The position numbers were made by a program, and so were the translations under genes. Shown here piece by piece: positions 55,915 to 64,000 of a DNA stretch of 64,000 bases; the stretch's first letter is position 1, and every line of letters starts with the position of its first letter. A model generated the notes under the pieces. That model ran no database searches and was not told where the DNA came from. It saw only the letters and a program-made list of their open reading frames with translations. This stretch comes from Ottelia alismoides (lineage: Eukaryota; Streptophyta; Magnoliopsida; Alismatales; Hydrocharitaceae), in assembly GCA_037367405.1 (NCBI GenBank), contig JAZKJV010009629.1:803501-867500 (forward strand), read 5' to 3'.

Positions 55915-58900
55915 TGATACACCCATCGACTCGGGTTAAGTATGCAAATAAACAAGGGTCATTATGACCCGAATCACCAGGCATAATCAACGAGAAAAAT
56001 AAAACCCTCAGAAAAATCAAGCAATCAAGAAAAGTAAGTGGTTCGCTATTTTTATTTACCTGGTATAGCCATCAGGCTCGAACACAACGAGCGCTAAAAG
56101 AATACGAAGTAGTCAAATTTCAAAGAAATAAAACATTTTTTAAGTGGTTTTTAAAATTTTTTATTTTTAATTTTAAATAAGAAAACAAAACAACAAAAAT
56201 AAAAGAATTCCACACAACAATGTTTTTAGATTTTTCTAGAGAACCAAAAATAGTCAGAAAATTAGAGTTAAAATATTTTTTTGTTTTCTGTGTCCTAAAG
56301 TCTTTTTGGTAACTTTTCTATATTTTTCAAATGTTTTTGTGGTTTTATAAAAAACAAATAAGGCTCAAAATTCAAAATAGTGCACAGTCAGGATGAAATT
56401 GTAAATTAAAAATATTTAAAATGCTCTATACTCCTGGATAACAATTTTAGGATAAAATAAAAGGCTACAAACAGGAACTGAAAGTGGAATTTTTGGATTT
56501 TACTTTGACTTATATAGTTTTAAATGTTTTTGCTTGTTTTATAATTTTTCGGGTTTTTAGAGTGAACTTTCAAACAAAATTAATGTTGGAAGTAAAATAC
56601 ACAAAAAGACACACACATGAATTTTTATAGAATTTTAAAAACATTTTTCGAATTTTCATAATTTTTATAATGCAAATAGGGATATTTTTTAGGGTTTTTG
56701 AATTTTTAAAAATATAAAATGCAAATAAATCAATCCAATAAAATTATAGTCAAAACCACGCACTAACATGAGCCTATGGCAATTTTTGTGTAATTTTTTC
56801 AAATTAATTCAATATTTATTAAGTCAAAAATACAAAAGGTATTTAAGCACAATTTACATATACTTTTATGTGAAGAAAATACGTTCTAGGGACCAAACAA
56901 TAACACGTAAATAAAGTAAAGGGCCAATCATGCAAATAGTCCAGCAAAAACGTGCACTTCACGTGATTCAGGCTCACATGGGCATAAGTGCAAATACTGA
57001 AAACGTGGTATTCATATAATAAGAAGAAGAAAGTTCAAGACATATAATGCAAATAACCCATAAATCATGTGAACAAACATGTGCTTCATATTCAGAAGGA
57101 CTAAATTGTAAATACCAAAAACTACGAGGTTCGATATGCAAATTACCCAAAGCGAAATAAACTACTACAAATATTTACACGACTAGAAAGCAAATGGAAA
57201 ATAGAAAGAGGCCTAAGTGAAATTTCCCCCTTTATTATGTGTTATTTAACGTTCAGGGTCGCTCCACTTAAGATGGATAGTGAGGATCTCGGGATACCCC
57301 TTCGGTGATGGATGACTTCGGCAAGATCCTCAGATGGATCCAACAACCCCGATCCCCTTGATCTTGAACGATGAAGAATAGAACTGGGAGGGGGTCGGAT
57401 CCAACAGATGGGAAGATGTCTTGGGGAACGGACAAAGAACTCGCCTCCGACAAGCTTCGATCGGCGAGTACGCGTTGGCCCTACGTTTCCAACACTTCTT
57501 CGATGGGCGAAAGGTTGTTGATGGCGGTCCGCAGCTGTGAAGGTGCTCTGAAGGGTCCAGGACTTCGGAGTGAGTCCTGGAGAGGGGTGACGAGCTAGAG
57601 TGTTTAGGAAGGGTCGCATGCACGAAATATCCTCCTGACCGGAGGTCTTTGGGCGTTGGTCCTGCAAGGGTAAGCGCTTGCTTGGAGATAGAACTCCGGC
57701 GAGTGTGAAGGCACACACTTATCGTAAATAGGGGAGGTGGATAGGTTAGGTCAATGACATACGAAGGATTCGACATGAAGATCGACTCCAACCTGTTGGT
57801 TGGATCGAGGGATAGAGCTGGATGTAGAAGTGGACGTGAGTCATTTGGGTTGTGCGAGGAGAGGAGTGATGGGAATGAAACGATATGAAGGTCAGAGATG
57901 GATGTGAAATGGGACTAATGTGTAGGATTTGAAGGAGATGTAGGTAGAGAGATTACCTGGGAATGGATGCTTACGCCTAGGTTGGAGAACGAGGTCCTCT
58001 GAAGTGATGGCCTCAAATGGCGGTGCGACCAGAGGCTGGATGCTCCTTGGGGCGGAGCTAGATGGAAACATCGCCAGACCTAGGGCGCTCAGTCCCAAAT
58101 GCTACCCACACCGTCTCCCTCACTCGACTGTCACTCTGAAAAGGGTAGGCTGGCGTAGCAGAATGGTGGAGCAGCCAAAGGTACGACAAAAGGGAGGTCG
58201 TGCGAGAGATTTTAGAGCAGCCTAAGTTCAAGAAGGATCAAAGGGGAGCATGCGAACAAAGGCTCGGATCCTAAGGATAGTGTTCGGGTGAAGATTAGGG
58301 ATTCGAGGGGTCCAATCGGAGTGAAAGGTTGAGGACCGAATCGTTCGGGTCGGGTCATAGAAATGGAGAGAAAATGGTGTGAAACCCATTCGACGGAAAG
58401 GAAGGAGGTAGGAGACTTGTTGACTTCGGTCAAGAAGCAGAGGTGGACGAATCAGAAGCAGATGGCGAAAAGGACAGAATAGGCTAGAAGATAAAATAGG
58501 GAGAAAATAAAAAGAATTATAAATAAAATAATAAATGATTCCAAAATAAAAAAGGAATAAAATAAGAAAAATGCTTATTATTTTTCAAACTATTTTTTCT
58601 GTGATTTTTAATTATTTTTATGAAAAATAAAGTAATGTATATACAATATATAGTATTATATACAGGTACATTATACCTATGTATTATGTACAAGTATTTT
58701 TATTTTATTATTTTAACATAAATACCTTTATTTTATATTTTACTTATTTACAATATAATTTTAAGAGTATAAAATAATTTTTATTTTATTTTTAAAAATA
58801 TTTAAGGGTATAGAATAAATAGTGGATGTGATATGTACATATGTATTTTATACCAAGGTTTGATGATTTTTTTTATTTTTCTTTTATTTTTCTAATTTTT

Positions 58901-59295
58901 ATTTGTAATTTTATAAAACTATATACAAGGGCATAAAAGAATAAAATAATTTGATTTTATATATAAATAAATAAATGATATGTATAAGTATATGTGATAT
59001 GTACAATTAATAGTAGACCCTATCTCTTTCTATTTACTTTATTTTGCGATCAGGTCAAGTCTTGACCTTCTATTGGAGTTTGGGTCACTCTGTATTAATT
59101 CTAAATACATCATTCTTTATCATTCTTTCTCTTTTTTCTTTATTCTTTTATTTTTGCAAAATAAATGCTAACTATGCAATATTAACAATGTCATGCAGAA
59201 ATCTAATTTATTGTTTTTACATGTATTTACAAGAGTTTTTGCCAAAAAGAGGAGCTAAAATAAAAGAATAAAGAGTAAGAATCATGGATTCATCA
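55915..59295 (-). repeat. 5' LTR of element D
   Basis: A 3.4 kb LTR on the minus strand, starting TGATGAATCCATGATTC at 59295 and ending ...GATGGGTGTATCA at 55915. It shares TACCTGGTATAG, TTCGAACACAA (reverse complement in B) and other blocks with the LTRs of B and C. The flank at 59296-59300 is GAGAG; the other TSD copy would be off-window. Confidence 0.85.
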
Positions 59296-59303
59296 GAGAG
59301 CAT

Positions 59304-59389
59304 TGCCTCTAAACCATTAGACTTTGAGTGGTTGAGATGGGATGTTGATGGGATGTTGTTCACACTCAAAATTTAATGGTTCAGAGGCA
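59304..59389. repeat. Short inverted repeat beside element D (possible MITE remnant)
   Basis: Arms TGCCTCTAAACCATTAGACT... (59304-59330) and ...AATGGTTCAGAGGCA (59363-59389) pair at about 24 of 27 positions around a 32-base loop. It lies 9 bases from D's LTR. No TSD is obvious, so assignment to a MITE is open. Confidence 0.6.
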
Positions 59390-59799
59390 GTCCTTTCACG
59401 TTCTCACAATCTTGAGCTCTCACAGGATAAGCCCTTTGATATAAATATACTAAATATATTCACATCATAATAATTATACAAAGTATGGTGATAGAAGGTA
59501 TAGAACTATGTTTCACATGGTTAGAATTTAATGTACATCTATATTTATATATGAAAACTAATATACGAATATGGATGTTTGAGTATCTGTATCCATTTTA
59601 AAATAAATATGGATACATATGCGGATGCCAAAATCTGTATAAATAGATATAGTAGCTGATGGGATATGAATACATATCCTTATCCGTTCGCATCCCTAAC
59701 CACAAATCAACACACCAATACCTCACTGTGATTTTGTGGCAACTCAAATTTATTTATTCAGTGCTTAGGAATTGTAGCGATGTCACTTATTACGACAAC

Positions 59800-60107
59800 T
59801 ACAATACATCATTTAATATACAACAATAACAATAAAGCCTTTTTCCACATTAAGTAGGGTGGACTACATGGATTCTTTGCATCCATTCAGATATATTTTA
59901 GACCAATCTCATGCTTAGATTCAAAAAACTAAGATCCCTTCGTATAGTCACATTCCAACACTTCTTGGGCCTTCCCTGCCCTCTTTTAGTCGGCTCAACG
60001 TCCCAAAACTCACATCTCCGAACTGTTGCATCAGTTGATTTCGTTTGCATATGGACAAATTGTGATGCCTTAACGATCCATATACTCAGCAATACACATC
60101 TACACAT
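59800..60107 (-). pseudogene. 3' end of a LINE retrotransposon (RT C-terminal tail)
   Basis: The minus-strand frame 60107-59898 contains TDATVRRCEFWDVEPTKRGQ followed by GRPKKCWN and IRRDL. This is the conserved tail of plant LINE reverse transcriptases, whose usual form is APVRRCE...RGRGRPKKxWxExIRxDL. Beyond the stop, the sequence continues to AAAGGCTTTATTGTTATTGTTG, like the TTG-rich 3' ends of plant RTE-type LINEs. The 5' part is missing, as is common after incomplete reverse transcription. Confidence 0.75.
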
Positions 60108-60396
60108 ACGATTTCACATTTGAAATACCATGTTACGAAAAAACTTGCGGGAGAAAAGTAAAGAAGGGAGAACTGCATTTTTTCCATTCCATTTTCATTC
60201 ATAGCATCATGTCCACAAAATTTTTATACAATACCATAGAAGTATAGAAACATAGATACATCACCATTCACTTACAGCCATGTGCATACATCACCATCAT
60301 GTCTCTCAAAATGTAAGTACATGTATACAAATACGAAAGGACAAGAACTCACTATACCACAAAAGAAGAGCTGCAACAAAGTCAACCACTTGTCGT

Positions 60397-60425
60397 CTAT
60401 CGCTGCTCCTGCTGCTCCTGCAAAC
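60397..60425 (-). other. Doubtful terminal exon end
   Basis: On the minus strand a possible splice acceptor (TTCGGCAG at about 60428) is followed by a short frame ending QEQQEQR and a TAG at 60397-60399, then a 250-base stretch that could be a 3' UTR. Nothing else supports a gene; other frames also stay open for about 30-50 codons. Confidence 0.15.
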
Positions 60426-62716
60426 CTGCCGAATTCACGCAAATAGGTTTAAAAGTAAACGCCCAATACAGATATAAAATCACTAGAAAGGTAACAGAAA
60501 AGTGTACAAGAAACAAATGTGAACATCCACTAAGAAACGACAACTCACAAAGAACAACCATCCCCCACAAAATAACTTCTAATGACTTGACTTATAAATC
60601 CAATCCAAATATGCATATGTATTGAAAAACAATTTTAGTTATAAAGAGAGTAGTATCATAATAGAATAAATATATAATCCAAGCTTTGTGGATAGTCTAT
60701 GGTCTTGGTCCGGGTGGGACCTCACACTACAATTCTAAAGCAAGAATAAGGCTTTAGGGTTGGTTTGCCTACGTAGGCATGCGGTGGGGTACAATGTATC
60801 CTAACTAAGTTTCCAACACGTCCACAAGCTTCACTTAACCAATTGAAGTTACGATTCCCAAATTAAATTTCAACCCACGACTCATCGCAAACCGCCCAAG
60901 TCCACATTCCATCGGTAGAGTTTCTGATGGAAGGGTACAATCAGATTTAACACCTTTCATCATGGATAATCATTACTAATAATATAGTTTTACATCTTTT
61001 TATTTAAAAAGTCTCGGTTTCTTTCCTCACAAAGGTGTATCTGGGTATTTACATGTGGGGCCAACACCTATATGTATCTAGAAGTCACGTCAGTAAGGAA
61101 AGATGAGCTTAGACTGTAGTTTAATGTTGTTTAGGGTCACCTCTCACACCCTCTGTTAGTAACACACATTCCCAAGAGGAGTCACATAGAGCATGTTGGC
61201 CTCATCGCTAGGTGGAGAACACAAAAACAAAACACGCAGCACAAAGCACACATGCGCGCAACCTGGAACACCAAGCCGCTCGGCACCAAGGCGGAAAAAT
61301 CACTAAGAAGCCAAGAGGAACACTTAACAGCGCACACAACACACGGTGAGATAAAGAAGCATTAATATCTCGATTAGGTTATTTACGATTGTCCAAGTCT
61401 CCATCCGAGTTTCCAAGGAGGCATGCTTCTCCTTATAAGATTGCTTCTCTTTATTATTATATAGTATCACGATTTTGTTTTTTTCTTTGTCATATTATGT
61501 AGTACTAAGTTATTGTATAACTTTTACAACTTCATAATGGTCACTAAGCTAACTCATGATACAAAGTCGTGTAGATCCGCCCAGTATCTAAACTCCTAAG
61601 ACATGAGTGCAAATGTACTACTAGAATGACATGGCAATGATCACCATTAAGTCTATCTAATTATGAAAAGCATGTTAAGTATTGATGAGTCTCAGATTCA
61701 TAACTCTAAAAGTCATTAATTAAGCTCTAATCTCTAAAAATCATTAGCATTTCTGCATTTATTCTTCATAATTAACATTCATGCATGTTTTGATAAGAAT
61801 TGTATTTTATCACTTATTTTCGCACAATGTAGAAGCCAAAAATCCCAGCCAAATTGAGCTATAAATATCCTAACTTCCCTGATTTTTAACTAATTCAAGC
61901 TAACTTCAATTGACCCAAAACCACCTCCACTGTGTACATATCACTAACAAGAATAAATGAAAAATACAAAAACTCACTAACCCAAATAAGTGGACCAAAA
62001 ACCCAAACTCTAGTTCTAGGATTTTTGGACTAAAACCTTCATATCTTCCCCATCCAGTGTCAGTTTTGATCCTACTCACTTTTAAACAAATGTACATTCA
62101 ATTACCATCAAAACAAGACCAAGTTCAAGTGAATCGGAGCTCATATGTGAAAGTTGGGTTTTGGGCCTCTTTTGTACATTTTGTATTTTAGAGGTTTTTT
62201 ACTTATTATTTTATGTACATAATTAATCCATTCTATTTTATTTCTTTTTCATTTGAAATCTTTGATGAAAGTTTTATTAAAATGCGTAAAGTTCAAATCC
62301 AAACTAAGCATGAAATCAAAGAAACTAACTGAGTCCGAGTCTTCCTTAACTGTCTGTGTAAAAATGGTCTTTTTCATCTTTTATTTTTTTTCTTCTTTTT
62401 CTTACTCAATAAAAAACCAAAAATAGATTAATGTGTAAATATTTATCTTTGATTTTATTATATTTTTTCCGGATTTTTACCTGGTGTAAAAATAATAAAA
62501 AAATTATAAAACCCAAAAATCAAGGTATTCTATGTACATGGGATACCCCAAAAATATCAATTTATGCAAATGATCGATTTTGGTTTTGGTTCATTCATGA
62601 AAGTTGTAGATATCATCGAGAAGACCAATTTTCACGAAGAAACATGTTCGATCCAAGGTCATTTACTATTTTTCATGTATTTACTAAAGTATTTATTTTT
62701 TGATTTTTTGTGGGGC

Positions 62717-62751
62717 TGACACGTGGCAGCTCCTGGAGATGCCACGTGTCA
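62717..62751. promoter_or_regulatory. Perfect palindrome with G-box/ABRE-type cores in LTR H
   Basis: Arms TGACACGTGGCA (62717-62728) and TGCCACGTGTCA (62740-62751) are perfect 12-mers around an 11-base loop. Each holds the core CACGTG/ACGTGGC bound by bZIP and bHLH factors. It lies ~390 bases upstream of a TATA box. The regulatory role is inferred. Confidence 0.5.
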
Positions 62752-63133
62752 CCCATTTTTGGATTTTATTTTCATTCCTTTTATAAAAAATTAAAACCAT
62801 CGCACGTGCAGCGCACATGCCGACCACGCACGTGCACTGCACGTGCTCCGCCTACACTCCCTCCTGCCGCCACGTGGCGCCCTTCTGGCCGCCCGATCTC
62901 GGCCGATCGGACGGCCGAGGCCCATCGTCTTCAACCCTCTTCCTTTCCCAAAATGCACCGCCTCCACACGCGAAATCTCCGCCCGCCGCGATTCCCTTCG
63001 GTCGTGGATCTCGCCATCAGTCGCCGCCTCCACTGATTTCCTCGACCCATGATCCTCAATCAAGATCCTCGTCAATCGACTGCAACCAATCAATCTACGA
63101 TTTGGTACCATCTCCTGCCAACCCTCGAAGCCC

Positions 63134-63140
63134 TATAAAT
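63134..63140 (+). promoter_or_regulatory. Putative TATA box of LTR H
   Basis: TATAAAT stands in a GC-rich context (CCCTATAAATCC) about 1.45 kb into the LTR, downstream of the G-box palindrome. Confidence 0.45.
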
Positions 63141-64000
63141 CCATCGTCGCTGCGCCTCTTGTTCTTGATCCGCCGATTGTACTAAGGATAAAGGTACGCG
63201 GTGGTGAAAAGACCTGCTTGCCCGCATATCCGGCGAGATCCGGCCTCCCCTGTGGCCATCACAGCGCCGCTCCGACCCTGCTGCTCTTCTCCAGCCATCG
63301 TCGTCGAGCCGATGACGCTTCTTCAACGAGACTTCATCAAAAAGCTACTCCGCAACTCCTCTGCTATTCAATATCCATTCCGTGCAAGCTTCTCCAACAA
63401 ATCCCCCGACTTCATCATCGACAACACACCAACACCCCCCTCACCAGTCGCAGCTCCGCCAACAACGCCTTCTCCCAGCTGGTCACGCCTAGTTTCTGTC
63501 ACTGCTCCGCCTTCGCCGCTCCTCCACCGACCACAGGAGCACGCTGCTCCGCTAGGGGCCATCTAGAGGTGCTTCCGGCTCTGCCTTCCCCCTCCGCTGC
63601 TCCGTCGGGCGGTGAGGCCCGAGACCCTCCCCACGTTTGATGCATGTGAGGGGAGGGGACGTTTTGCAAGGAACCCCCTGAAGACCCGAACTTCGCTGGG
63701 AAAATTCAGAAAAACCCCAGTTGTTTCTTCTATTTGTGAAGAATCCCCCAACCAGAGGTCACGTGCTACGCACGTGACCCTCTGGTAATTTTGCAGAAAC
63801 ATCCCCAACACTTTCGGTATTTACATTTTAATCCTTTTTGCTGCATTTTCATATTTATTTAAATATTGTAATATTGCACCATTACCCCGGTGTTCCCCCG
63901 TTGTTTCGAACCGCTACATTGCATTATTTTATTATTCAAAAATAGGTATTTTGTTCTGCAACTTATTATTTACATTTTGATATATATTTGACATTTTTGT

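Larger units (their letters stand above)
36489..59295 (-). mobile_element. Element D: Athila-like Ty3/gypsy element, the outermost host
   Basis: It reads on the minus strand from its 5' LTR (59295-55915) through PBS, leader and gag start (54546-54143), then after element C the rest of gag (37871-36489), where element B enters. Pol and the 3' LTR lie left of the window. D is the oldest layer here, since B and C both interrupt it. Its gag is close to B's. Many stops occur in gag. Confidence 0.87.
59390..61682. other. Low-copy-looking flank without recognisable gene
   Basis: Apart from the LINE remnant (59800-60107) and a doubtful terminal exon near 60400, I see no coding frame or repeat structure here. 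The composition is moderately AT-rich, and ORFs stay under 75 codons. It may be the original chromosome around the nest. Confidence 0.5.
61683..64000 (+). repeat. LTR H (plus strand, runs off the window)
   Basis: It starts TGATGAGTCTCAGATTCATAAC, related to the palindromic starts of the other LTRs, and has no PPT upstream, so it is a 5' or solo LTR. The AT-rich beginning gives way to a GC-rich body at 62800-63660, as in the other LTRs here. The candidate TSD is AGTAT (61678-61682). The many overlapping frames at 62780-63640 on both strands are composition artefacts. Confidence 0.7.

Noticed and set aside
62710..63640. Several 90-140-codon frames on both strands near the right end
   Set aside because: GC-rich LTR body; frames overlap in all directions and none resembles a known protein. 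A host gene cannot be ruled out but is unsupported.
1..64000. Bacterial-type systems (CRISPR, operons, toxin-antitoxin) and tRNA or rRNA genes
   Set aside because: No direct-repeat arrays with spacers, no operonic ORF layout and no tRNA cloverleaf was recognised; the window is plant transposon sequence.

Overview
This window is plant nuclear heterochromatin made almost entirely of nested LTR retrotransposons. I see no intact host gene, tRNA, rRNA or CRISPR array. A flowering plant, perhaps a monocot with a large genome, fits best: Ty3/gypsy elements of the Athila/Tat kind with ~3 kb LTRs and tRNA-Asp-type primer sites, one Ty1/copia element with ~2.6 kb LTRs primed by initiator tRNA-Met, and a LINE tail. 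The species cannot be named from this sequence.

Nest (oldest first). Element D (minus strand) has its 5' LTR at 55915-59295; its gag is split into 54143-54486 and 36489-37871, and the rest lies off the left edge. Element C (minus, 37872-54142, TSD ATGGT) sits in D's gag; it has both LTRs, a PBS and a PPT but no pol, only a long gag-like reading frame, which is itself split by solo LTR G (44032-47857, TSD TCAAG). Element B (plus) ends at 36488 inside D's gag; its gag-pro-RT-RNase H-IN lies at 10330-31083 and its 3' LTR at 33157-36488. B is interrupted by a solo LTR (10595-14041, TSD ACAGA) and by copia element F (14213-24915, TSD GATTC). Element A (minus, 2203-10329: 5' LTR, PBS, leader, gag, protease, start of pol) interrupts B near its gag start. 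The LTR of element E (minus, up to 2202) interrupts A. The other halves of A, B, D and E are outside the window.

Right flank. After D ends at 59295 there are about 2.4 kb of low-copy-looking sequence holding a short inverted repeat, a minus-strand LINE 3' end and a doubtful terminal exon. A plus-strand LTR (H) then starts at 61683 and runs off the window.

The coding regions are decayed: stop codons are frequent, many of them TAG where related copies or context suggest CAG, as expected from deamination of methylated CHG sites. Features worth a second look are a repeated hairpin array whose 3' arms copy the polypurine tract, a ~350 bp leader block conserved among A, C and D, palindromic LTR 5' termini, and the pol-less element C with a hydrophobic tail on its gag-like product. 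TSDs, PBSs and PPTs were read directly; lineage names rest on motif recognition without a database search.
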